Shown here in pieces: positions 30,501 to 42,500 of a DNA stretch of 64,000 bases. This DNA is from Eremophila alpestris peregrina. Lineage: Eukaryota > Chordata > Aves > Passeriformes > Alaudidae. The position numbers were made by a program, and so were the translations under genes. The stretch is from contig WMCF01000020.1 of NCBI GenBank assembly GCA_009792885.1, positions 14,847,490 to 14,911,489 on the forward strand, given 5' to 3'. Numbering within the stretch: position 1 is the stretch's first letter; each line of letters begins with the position of its first letter. The notes beneath the pieces were generated by a model. The model did no database searches. It had not been told where the DNA came from and saw only the letters and a list, made by a program, of their open reading frames with translations.

Positions 30501-33500
30501 GCAAAGGTTGCACTGCTCTGGCAGGAAATTTGCAGTGAGTCTGTCAAGTTTGCATCCTTTATCTGCATAGCAGAGAAGGGAGGGATTCTTGGATACTTTG
30601 TGCCCCTGCAGTGCAAAGCATGCTTGAAGTCTGTGGCTCTTTCACCCTGTCTCCAAGCTCAGCTGCTTACTTTCAGTGAAAGCCTGGGAAGGGCCTGTTG
30701 GCTCACAAGTATAGTGTGGAAGCTGTGTGCTTCCTAAAAGTGAATGACAGGATGAGTTGTTCCATTTTACAGAATATTAAAGTGCCAAGAGGCCACTACT
30801 GATTTTTCTAGAGACTGGAGGTGGGGCTGCTGCCAGAGAATGCCATGATAGGAGTTTAAGAGCTTTGAGCACACCTCAGAGAGTCACTGTGTGGTCTCCC
30901 CATTTGTTGAGGTTGGGTTCAGCTGGCCATGGTGCCATGTGTGGGCTCCATTCTCAGCAGTCAGTTGTGCTGTCCTTTCCCACTATACTACATGTAAATC
31001 AGCCCAGGGCAGTGGAAGCAGAAGTCTGTGGTACCTCTCCCTTTCTAGAATAAAACTTGAATTCTGCTTGGTTTTCATGGTTTTGCTCATGTAGTTCTGT
31101 TGTCTTTGCCAGGTGGTGTTCAGCCCCCATCAGTGATATATTGGTGATGGTAGTGTGCTCACTGGTGTGAAAGCCATTGTTTTTCATAGCAGTTCTGCAC
31201 TCTTAGCTTCAAGGTCCCAAGGTTTTGTGTCCTGAGGACTCTTCTTTGTGAGTTTGCTGGATCCTCTCCTTTGGGAACGATGTCTCATGCGAATCTCCAT
31301 CTGTGGTTCAGGAGCTGTATTCACTCACAAACATGCAGCTGTCCTAGTGAACATGTCAGCACTGCACTGTCCATGTTCTCCATAACTAGGATATCATACT
31401 TTCTGCTAGAGACTTCCTTATTTGTGCAGGTAACCAGAACACTATTGCTCAAGCACTGAGCACATCTCCATTCTTCTCAATTGTATCACTTCTGCTGAAC
31501 TGTAGGAGAAGGGAATACAGGTGACCTTGCCCCTGACAAGTAACAGCTGTGTTAATTACCCAATACAGCCTTGCCCCTGATGAGTCACAGCTATATCCAT
31601 TAAAGAGAAGTGTGATAAAATGGAGTGGGATAGCTGGTGAGGGAAATCATGGAGGAGGAGGAACCTTGAGGAAGAGAGAATGAGAGACTCATGGAGAAGA
31701 AGGATCCTGGGGAGAGTGAATCACTGCTGTGAGGTCAGTCTGCGTCTGCAGTTAGAGTCTGTTGTTGGAAGCTGCAGTCACAGTCTGGCTGGGTAAAAGC
31801 CTGCATTCAGAGTCTGCAAACTGATCCATGTAGTCAGAGTTTAGCAGGAAATACCCAGGAGTCAGAGGCTACAAGGGAAACCCACAGTAGGAGCTTGCTG
31901 CAACCAGAGTCAGTGAATGGCTGGAGTCAGGATGGCTGAGCTGTAAGTAGGGATAACCCAGGACCTTTTTCATGCTGTGTTCAACAAGAAGTCTGTGTCT
32001 TGGCTCATTTCTACTTTCTTAACTAGAGGGCTGCTGCAACACTGAACTACAGTTGAAAACTGTTAATTGTATAATTTAGGGCTGGGGTCCTTCAGCCTAG
32101 ACATTTTTTCAGCCTTAATTTCTTATTTAAGGTTCTGGGGAAGGTGATAGAATAAAGTCTATGGAGGCTGTGCAATTTTGGTTGAATTTTTCTAAGGTGA
32201 CTGCAAAGCTGTCCTCTTCAGTTCTGGTAAATTCACTCTGCATATCTTCTTTTTGGCTGCCAAACTTTAGGCTTTGCTCTCTGCTTTAATTGGGAAAATT
32301 TGCCTTTGCTTGCTTCATGATGGAGATGGGTTGAAAATGGTGACATTTCTAAAGAGTCAAACTGGAATTAGAAGACAATTTGTTAACAAGATTTTAAATG
32401 CTCAGTTCTGAAATTTACCATGAACCTGAGCTCGAAACCTTAATTTTTGAATGAACTTCTTCACAGGTAAATGGAAAAATTAAGTTTGGACGTAAAAGTT
32501 TCCTTGAGATTGGTGAGAGAGCACTGCATTATGTCACACTGGTTCAATTTGCTTCTAGTCTTAGCAAGTTGTTAACATTTTTAAGTGTTTTTGTGCCAGA
32601 GCACTGAAATGCATGAGTCTGTAATTCTCTAGAGACAACTTCTACCTACAGCAGTCAACTTTGGTGAGCATATTTTGGGCTGACCTATGGCCGCTGCTAT
32701 TATGGCCGTGTTAGTTCTTTCCCTCTGAAGAGAGTGTTTGTCATTCCAAAAATTGTTGGGAAAACGTTCTATGGCAGTTTTGAGGAAGGACTGTTGACAC
32801 AGCCTTCCGATATGTCTGAAGCCTGAACGACAGATGGCTGTGGTGCAGCACTGGGGCTGATGTTCCCTTAGTTGCATGCACACTCTGCAGGCAGTTTGCT
32901 TTCTGCTGCAATGAGAGCAAATATCTAACACCACTGGGGCCATAGTGACTTCCTGTAAGCATTGTGTGACCTCATTTAAATAAAGGAGTTTGTTATTTTA
33001 GGTGTGCTGTTTGGTGTCTGCTCCACTTGGGCATGTAATGATATGCAGTTGTGTTGCAGAGACTCTATAATTGCCTAAAATGCTTTTAACTTTTTGTGTG
33101 AGAGTGAANNNNNNNNNNNNNNNNNNNNNNNNNNNNNNNNNNNNNNNTGGCTTTTTTTTTTTTTTTCCTATCAGAATGGTTTAAATCTGTAAATCTCTTT
33201 GTAGTTTCACTTGAAGCTACATAGGAAATGATCTTTATAGTAAGAACATTTAATTTTTTAATTTTTAAGAAGGAAAAGAAGTACTTAAATTTAGTGGAGT
33301 AGATGCAAGTAGGAGTTCATTCACCTTTATAATTGCTTTGTGGCTGTGAGCACCTCACTTTGGATAGAACCACTGTTCATTTCAAATGCTTTGTAGTTTC
33401 TGACAGGAATTAGAGACAGTGCTGTGGGGTTTTGTTTTTTTGTGGGTTTTTTTTGCAAAGCTGTGGGTCATTTTGCAGTTTAAATTTAATCCTTTATCCT

Positions 33501-36500
33501 GTGATCATCTTGCACCTGTTCAGGAGCCCCTGGAGACCATGATGTGCTGATTGTGTATGCAAGTGACGCCACAGAATGGTGTCGGTACCTGCAGAACCTC
33601 TTCCTCTTCGCTTGGCACGTTCGAAAGCATCGGATCCTGAGCTACCAGCTGGAGGACAACTCTGCCATCTCCCACCAGGAGCTGGACCTGTTCAGCAGAA
33701 GTCGGAGCATCATCCTTTTGCTTTCTGCTGAGCTAGTGCAGAGTTTCTATGTTCCTCACATCCTGCAGAGCCTTCAGGAAGCTTTATGGCCCCCGTGCAA
33801 AGTAGTGAAGCTGTTCTGTGGTGTTACGGACTGTGACGACTATGTGACCTTTTTCAAGGACTGGGCTCAGTGGCAAGAGCTCACAAATGATGATGAGCCT
33901 GATGCTTACCTTGCAGCTGTTGAGAAGGCTATTTCAGAAGGTAAGACCATAGCTAGGAGCTGTGCTTTCTGGTTGGAGTCTGTTTATTCTTATAACCGGG
34001 TACTGGTTATTCTTATTTTAATGCTGGTAATGGGCTTTACTTAAAGGGCAAACAAAAGCAAATTGTCCAACCCTTGTAAACTAGAAAATTATGCAAGCAA
34101 ATTTGTTTTATGCCTGGTCAGTTGGTCTCTAATTTAGGAGAAATTACCAGCAACTCACAGAGAACTTCTGAATTTGAGGTTGTCTTGGGTGCCTGCTTTT
34201 GAAGCAAAATTGAAAATGAAAACTTTCTGTATTTAAAATTCTGCCTGTAAACATTTTACTCTGCAGTTTATCGACCCCAATCAATGGAAAATTGTCTTTA
34301 ATTTGTTTAGTTTAAGGAAAAGAATTATCTTTTTTTTCAGACTTGTTTCTGTTATATCAGAACCAAAATAAAGTGTAATATGTATTCTCTAGCATTTGGC
34401 CTAAAGTCAAAGATGTAATAATACTGGTAACAGATCACTCTGTTACCTATGATGAAAAGGCAGAGATTTAATTAAAGAATTGCACTGATGGCCTTAAAAA
34501 TAACTCAACCAGTCTGAAAGTGATTGCCTTGTAACTAGTGCAGAGGACTTACTAGCATAGAAGTATTAAGATCTGGAGACTACACAAGCCCAATGTACTG
34601 AGTTTTAATTGATTTTCATAAACTCTAGAAGTGTGTGTAGAATTCCTTTCTCATACTTTCTGTTGAAATGAAGGTGGAGAGCTCTGGGCAGTCGTGGTGG
34701 TCTGGGTATTTTTATGACATTGCCATAGGTAGGATTATAGTATTCTTTGTCAGCCTCAGCAAGGCTGCGATCCTGTGGTTGCATTTGGCTTAAGATTTAT
34801 CTGTGTTCCATGCCATGAATGAGGCAGTGTGTCTAGTGTTGTGTACATAAATATGCCTTATGCCAGGAAAACAGCTGCAATAATTATGATGACAAATTTT
34901 TCACAGTAAAAATAAATTTTGAGAGTCATGATCTTGGCCGAAACAGTTCCCCTGAAAAAAAAAGATTATTTAGGGGTTATGCTGAAGATGTCATTTTCAG
35001 GTAACCAGGTCATAACAGATACTTATTAGAATATTTTAAAAATCTTCATAAGCTGAAAATTTGCATCTCCATTTCACATACCTCTAAAATATCTTGTTTT
35101 CCCAATGCTAGAGCTAAACCAAACCTAGAGCTCAAGTAGTTTGGCTCATTTGCTTTCATTCTGGAAGAAGACAGAAAACAGTGGCTAAACTTTTTACTCT
35201 GAAAAATAAAACTGAACGGAGATTAACTTAGTCTTTCTGATGCTTTCTGTCAGAAGCAAAATTTAGCTACTGCTTTCCTCCAAACTTGGGTCTAGAACAC
35301 AGAACCAATATTTTGTTGATTTTAAATATGCAGTTCAAAATTGGGGAGATTTATTAGTCTTAGGGGTGTTACTAAACATACCCAAGGAACTGTCCAAGTT
35401 ATTTCAGGCCAGACTAGGAGTAAGTTCCAGTATAGTTGAAGAGTGTGTGAGAATACAAAGGGATGTTGATTCTGAAGTCTTTCCCCAGAGGCAGTTCTTG
35501 CCAAGCTTGCTGCATTCTGATCAGCAGTTTAGTGGGCTGCCTGGCTCTTTAGTTGGCATGCTGCCAGACATCTATTGCAAAACTTCTTAGGGTAAGGCTC
35601 TAGAGTCTGACTTCTCACAGTTGGATCTAAAGTTCTCCATCTGTGCTGCAAGTTAGCATGTGCTGAAACAAACTGTGCTTTGGCTTTATGTAGGTGGTAT
35701 TTTGAAAGGGAGTTTGTGCTTTAGATTTTTGTTGCTGTTCCTACATAACAAAAAAATAGCAGCTTACTTTCTATTTTCTCACTTTAATAAGCATACACTG
35801 ATCTCAAACTGACTCCAGCATATCTAGAAAATACTTGACTGATAGAAAAAATGAGATGAAACTAAACTCATTTGCTGTGGAGGCTGCTCCACAGCAGTTT
35901 GGTACACAAAGATTTAGAATTTGTGGACTTCTGTTACAGCTATGGTAGTCATAGCTGATGTTGCTGTAACCTGCATGCCATGTCAGGTTTTTCGTTTGTT
36001 CACATCAGAGCAGTTGCAAAGGTGAGCCATCTGCTGTCACTCTGATTCTTGTGAAGGAAGAACCTTTTTAATATGGACTGCTTTCATGGCCAAAATATTC
36101 GGATGAACGTATCAGATCCTACTTCTGTGTGGGGAAAAATGATTCTGTGACCTCTTCTGTTGTGTGATTCTACACATTTTGTGAATGACCTCAAATGCAA
36201 ATGTTCTGATGTTTTCTCTGAAGACAGCCCCAGGTGTACATAGTTCCTTTTTTGGGTGAAACTGTGAAAACTTTCTTCTTGACTGGTAAAAAAAAATCTG
36301 CTGTATGGTTGGTTGCAGCATGAGTAACTTAAAATGAGAAACACAGCTTCTGCTCTGGTCTTAGTTAAGTTGGAATTTTTCCTGATTAGGGCAGCCCTTA
36401 ATTCCCTACAGCACTTAGCAGAGAAAGTTCATGACCATATTTGAAATTGTTTGGGTCTGGGTGTCTTCCTCTGGGAGGTAGTTCTCTTCACATGCACCTG

Positions 36501-39500
36501 TACCTCTAACAGCAGTGTCAAAATGATTAGGCCTGATGCTAAAATGATTCAGCTTCCTAATTGCTGAATCCTGAGCTAGTGAGGCATAGTACAGGGGTAT
36601 GAAAACAGGGCAAATTCTCCTCCAGAGGCTGCACACTGGCCCTGTGCAGGCTCTGCTGTTGCCTCTAGCACAGCTGTTGGCTGTGGTTTGTTTAGGGCAT
36701 CATGGGAACATGACACTCCCAGACATCACATGCTAAAACCTATTTTAATTTTTATTAGTTTAGTATGAATTCAGAACTGAGGAAACATTTGTCTAGCCTT
36801 GCTGACAACTGTGTGCTGATCATGACTCTTGATGTCTTGTAGATGTGGTATTTTTACTTCTAAAGTTTCTCAGTTCTGGCAAACTACAAAGCACATGAAG
36901 ATTTGTAGGTACTCCTGTTATCTGTGGGGAAGTTTCTCAGACTATGAAATAACTGTGCTAAGGGGATGGAAATAGTAGAATTATTACGGCTGGAAAAGGT
37001 CTTCAAGATGAAGTCCAGCTACTGACCTAACACTGCTAAGTCTATCACTAAACCATGCCCTTCAATACCACATCTGCATGATTTTTAACAGTTCTAGGGT
37101 TGGTGATACCACCACTTGCCTAGGCAGCCTGTTGTTGACCACCCTTTCAGTGTAGAAATATTTCATAGTATCCAGTCTAAGCCTCCCCTGAAGCAACTTG
37201 AATCTTTCATCTTGTCCTATTGCACATTGCCTGGGAGAAGAGAGTCTGTCTGCTGGCCTCCTCTCTGGTAGTTGTAGAAAGCAGTAATTTATCCCCTGAG
37301 TCTCCTTTTCTCTAGATTAACCAGTCTTGCTCAGATGTCTCTGTACACACCAGCTCAGGTCCAGCAGGGTTACAGTCACTAGCCAGGGTGCAGTGACCAG
37401 CCTGCTGCTTAACCCCTCTTGCCTGGCTTGTGATAGCTCTTGTGTGTGCACTGAGCAGCTGGGAGTCTGAGCCACAGTCAGAGTCAGTGGTCTTTCTGTT
37501 CCTCATGTGTTCTCAAAGCTCACTTGACATTTCAATTGCTCCCGTTTATTTGTCCCTACCTATGTTGTTTTGAAACATTTCAGATTTCCAACTTTAAAAT
37601 CTGTTTCCAAAGCATTTATTAATTAATCAGTGGCTTTGAGCTTTCTGTATCCAAGCCATCTCTTGTGGGTAAAAGCACGGGGAGGTCCATATCTGCCTGA
37701 GATTGCTGAGGTGATAACTGACTGACAGCAGCTGTGAACTGAGCTGCTGAAGGACAAGTGCAGCCTTGGCTGAGCAGAGCTCTTGTGCACTGGAACAGAC
37801 AAGAATGAAAGATGAGTACCAAGAACTTTTTCTCAAACAAGAGGGCCAGAAGGTGTAAGGAATCATACAGTGAAGATGGAGGACCTTGGAGAGTTAGAAG
37901 ATGAGAACTTTTTTTGAGCTTTGTAGATCAGGAAGAGCTGAAATGTTACTCTACCTACTGAGGGGGTCATCAAAAGATGCCAGACACCCAGGCAGTATGC
38001 TTTTTTGAGAGAGTAATGGCATAAGAAGAATCACATAAAGTGTATGATTCTTCCTCCTGTTCATGTGAAGGAATAGAATTAAATTCCTGGCTTTCTTCTG
38101 TTGCACTGATGAAACCACAGATGAAATTTGAGAGCATATAATTCAGATTGGGAGGGACCTCTTGAGATCATCTAAACTTTCAGCTCAAGCATGGTTAGAT
38201 AAAGCAGGTTGCCCAAGACCATTTCCAGTTGGGTTTTGAATGTCCCTGCAGGTGGAAACTCTGCAAGACTTCACAGCCTCTCTGAGCAACCTATTCCAGT
38301 GTTTTACCACCCTCAAGAGTGACAAAATGTTGTCTTGTGTTCAGATGGAACTTTGTGCGTTTTAGCTTGTTCACATTGCCTCTTTTCCTGTCAGTGGGCA
38401 CTATGGAAAAGAGTCTGGCTTCCTCTTCTTCATTTCTTCCTATCTTGTTATATAAGATTCCCCCCGAGTCTTCTTTTTTCCAGGTTGAAGAGTTGCAGTT
38501 CTTGTAGCCTCTCCTCTTTTGAAAGATGCTGTAGTTCCTTAATCATCTTTATGGTCCTGTGCTAGACTCATAGTGTAAAGATAAACCCACCTTGGAATAA
38601 GCTACTCAGAATTTAAGGTCATGTTGGACAGATGTCCTCAACTATTTCTCAACCCAAATAGGTGAAGTTGTAGTACATGTGAGATTCCCTTCAGCTTTAT
38701 GCTTCTGTAATTATTCGATTGCTTACTTTTGCTAATAGTTGCCATTTAGGGCTAGAGACCTAAATTCACCATGTATTTTTAAGTTTGGCAGGAACTGCCA
38801 TGTGGTGTTTTCTTCTGGGTCTCAGTGCTCAGTGGAGGAATATTATCTGAGTAGTTCTACCTCAGCTAATTACATCCAACATTGACTTCTGCCAGCTTGT
38901 TGAAGCGGCCTTGAAGACATGAGGTGGTAGCATGTAGTTCTCTCTCCCTTCTCTTTGAAGGGATATAATTAAGTGAATTCTTAAAACTATATTTTTCTCT
39001 GTTCTATTGTGTTTAAACGTAAGATGTGGTTCTTTGACCCTGCTCATTGAAGAGGAGCAGGTGAGCCATGAGTCAGCCCTCTGGGGGCAAATGAGAGCCT
39101 GCTTTGTTACATGGGAGCTCAGCAGCCTGACTGCTTCTCACTGCCTGGCAAGGGGAGGAAACTGACACTCTTGCACAGGAGTTCAGGTTGAGAGAACATG
39201 CATGGGTATACATGACTGATGCTGGAAAGTCAGAGACTTTAGAGAGCTGCTTAAAGCAATTGGAGAAACCTTAACTAAGCCCCCAAGTGATACTGAGGGT
39301 TCTCTGGGAGAAATACATGGATGTTCTTATCCATCTGTAGCATATGGGATCAAGCAGTTAAAATAATCTTCCCAGCTGCAGGATTGATTAATTGTTTGTC
39401 ATCAAGGTGCTTCATAAGTCCCAGTTTATTTACATAAAAAGCAATACTTCATGGGTTTTCTGTTCATGGCACTATAAAATTCAAGCAGTGCTAGCATAGG

Positions 39501-42500
39501 TGCATACTAGCTTTCTAAACAGAGACAATGAAATGATTGCCCAGAAGTAGTAAAGGACAGAGACTGTTGTGGTTAAGAAGCTTCAGACTCTAATAGTCTT
39601 TATGCACCTTGTAAATACTAATCACATTTCTCTGTGGCTTGTGGTTCTGACAGTCTCCTCACAGGTTGCTTTATGGTGATGCCTAAGACTAATTCTAGGT
39701 ATCTCCTAATGAGAACTGGAAGATTTTAAGACACTTGCTTAAGGTAAGAGCCCAGTGGCCATCACTGATCGCATTTAAGTCTGGAGCAGCTGAAGTAGTT
39801 TCTGAAAAATCTTGGCAGAAGTATGTGGTCAAGACAAAGATGCTTTACAGAGCAGGTCTGAAGAGATGGGTGGAACAGAATTTAGGTTATTTCACAGACC
39901 CTTCTTGTGTATTTGGACAGTTGTTTTGCTTCCAGGGTTGCATTTTCTAAGATTTTCATGGCTGTTTTTCAAGTGACTTGAGAATATCAGTGAATCTTGA
40001 GTTTTCCAGGGAGAAGTGTCACCAGTGGCATAGGCTGACCTTAGTGCTGCAAAAGAGTGTCTGCCTCATTCTCTACCTTTCATCTGTCTGGATGACTGGG
40101 TATGGCATTGGACTACAAGGGTACTCCAAGAGAAACTATTTGAAGGAGAGGGAAGGCATGACTGCCCTTGCTGTAGTAGTGCGGTCTTGGGTCTGCTGAA
40201 ACCACTGGTAGAACCACACATTCAGTCAGACAGTGACTGGTGGAATGTTTCCAAACAGCTGCCCAGCTCTCTGAGGTGGAGTTCCAGGTTTGTAGGTTTT
40301 TATGGGGACTGGTTTTTCTGTCATGCAAGCATTATGCATTGCACTTAAAAATGAAGCAAGGAGGTACTGCAAGAGGAGATAATGAATTTGCAGATTGGAT
40401 GTTCATGCTTCTTACCTGTGGCTTCTCAGGAAGACTTGAATCAGTGATGAATATAATGTGATTCTTGGCACTCTTGAAAGTCATAAGAGGCACGCATATG
40501 CCTTGTCAGTGTGTGTTGTCTCTTTGTGCCAGAAGTAGTGGAAGTGAGCTATTCCAGCCTCTCTTGCTTGAGATTTGGTCATGTACACAATGTCTGTTGT
40601 CTGGGTGGCAAGAACCCTGCTTCTTCCTCAACATCTTCTCTATCTCCAGCTAGTTGTTTAGGTTTATACACTTGATCTAGTCACAAATTGACCACTAGAC
40701 CTGCAAGAACCTTAGCAAAACTTGACATAGTAAAATACACCTTGTTTCCTTGATGGAGGATGAGAAATAGTTAATTGTAGTTTCAAATTTTGCATGACAT
40801 ATGAAATATGGCTATGCTCTTCATAGACTTGAAAATCTGTTTGTAGGGGTGAGGGGTTTGGGGAGAAGGGAGAGATGTCCCATGCTTTTTTTGTTCTGTA
40901 AAATTTTACAAATTTTACAAATGCTGTGTTTTGTTCTTCTCACTTTGTTTTTCTGTACACTTCTCTCCACTCAGTTGAAACGGGAAGTGTTGCTGCAGTA
41001 TCAGCCAGTTCTGAGGGCTTATCACAAGATGTTTCTCTGGTGTGTGTTTCTCTCCTTGGTAAAGCAGGGGCTCTGATGTTAGCATGATGAAAGATAACTT
41101 TCCTTGACTACTCAGTACTTTGTCTTCTTGCAAATGTAGCTGGAGTTACTCTGGGAGACTTAATGTCCTTATTAGTACTTGGGAAAGGATATTGGCCAGT
41201 TGCAAGCTTCAGGTAAAAGCAGGAACTCTCTTTGAGGGTCTTCCCTCTTGCTCTGAGCACAGTGAGGTGAAAGTCTGAGGCCTTGTGAGAGCTAATTGTC
41301 TCAACTAGTTGATGGACAGAATGGGAGGTGTTTACAGATGTCAGCATGGGGCTGGTCTGCACACATAGAATTTGGAGACAAGCTGTTGCCCAGTTGTGCC
41401 ATTAGCATTAATATCTGGGTGACAGAGTGCTCTGGATAGACTGCTGACTTCTTCCAAGCATTCACATGTCCTGTGGTGTTAGGGCTGCCTTGTGAGAAAC
41501 CACAGCTGTCAGCTCCATGCTGATAGCCCACCAGCTTTGCCAGGAGGAAATGGATGATAGGGTGAGCTGTGTGTGCTCTACAGCAGCAGGTCAGAATAAC
41601 TGGATGCTTTATAGGAGTTTCTAAAGGGCTCTTGAAGCACACGTCCCTGCCTGTATTTTCCCTGGGCTTTTCCCTGGGGTGTGTCTGCAGGACAGCTGTG
41701 CAGGGAACCCAGCAGGGCAGGCAAGAAGGGCGTGAGGCTGCTCTCTGCAGCTCAGCTGCTGATGCTGCCTGGAGAGGGGCATGTTCTTCAAGGGGAAGTG
41801 TGATGGGGCTTCTTGGACCGCATCTCCTCCCCTTGCTGCTGTTCTCAAAGTGTTTCACAGACTGTCAAGTGAGGCCTGAGGTAGTGTCTGTTTGAAAGGG
41901 AACAGAAAGGGAGAGCCCCTTATAACCACGAGTGTTGACCTACAGCAATGCTCATGGAGAAGCTTAATTCAGGTATTCACTTAACTTTAATGAGTCTGTT
42001 GATGTCTTCAGTGATGTCCTCTCTAGGCTGGCTGTTATTGTGACGTTATAGCTGCTGAGTCTGTATATGCAAATGGACTGTTGTTACTCAGGTATCCTAG
42101 TGAGTGGGAAACCTGCTCTAACAATGCTTTAGAGCATGGATATTATCCAATGTAGTGGGATGATTTCCTCTTCCAGTGCTTGCATGTTCATGAGTCAGTC
42201 ACTAGCACATGACTGGAACTTGCAAGATGAATCATAGGATCCCCTCACTGCTTATGTGGGAATTTGGTACTTTGCAATTTCAGTATTTTCTGAATGAAAA
42301 AACATTAATAATTCATACCTGAAACTCAGAGTGCCTGTTTCTTCAGCTATTAATCCAATTACTGATTAACACTGCGTGCTTCTTCCCGTATTACCTAACA
42401 GCTCTGTGTTCACGTGACCTCCAGGCAGTCAACTCTGTTACAAGAATGCAGAAGTGCAATGCCAGAACTTCTTGAAAGCTCTAGTTATTCTTTATTTGCT

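Larger units (their letters stand above)
31501..32041 (+). mobile_element. Solo LTR of an endogenous retrovirus, with target-site duplication
   Basis: Starts TGTAGGAG and ends GCTGCAACA (TGTAG...CAACA imperfect terminal inverted repeat). It is flanked on both sides by CTGAAC (31495-31500 and 32042-32047), a 6-bp target-site duplication as made by avian class II and alpha/beta-type retroviruses. No gag, pol or env sequence adjoins, so it is a recombined solo LTR. Orientation is tentatively plus, from the T-rich U5-like end after GTCTGTGTCTTGG. It contains internal repeats. Confidence 0.88.
27351..33523 (+). other. PIK3AP1 intron 1
   Basis: 6.2 kb. It holds a 541-bp solo LTR (31501-32041), an assembly gap (33109-33147) and a candidate 9-nt microexon (28407-28415). 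Otherwise no coding potential seen. Confidence 0.85.

Noticed and set aside
33941..34044. Continuation of the TIR-like exon frame into a hydrophobic tail
   Set aside because: The donor GTAAGA at 33941 and the phase-matched exon 3 show that this is intron.
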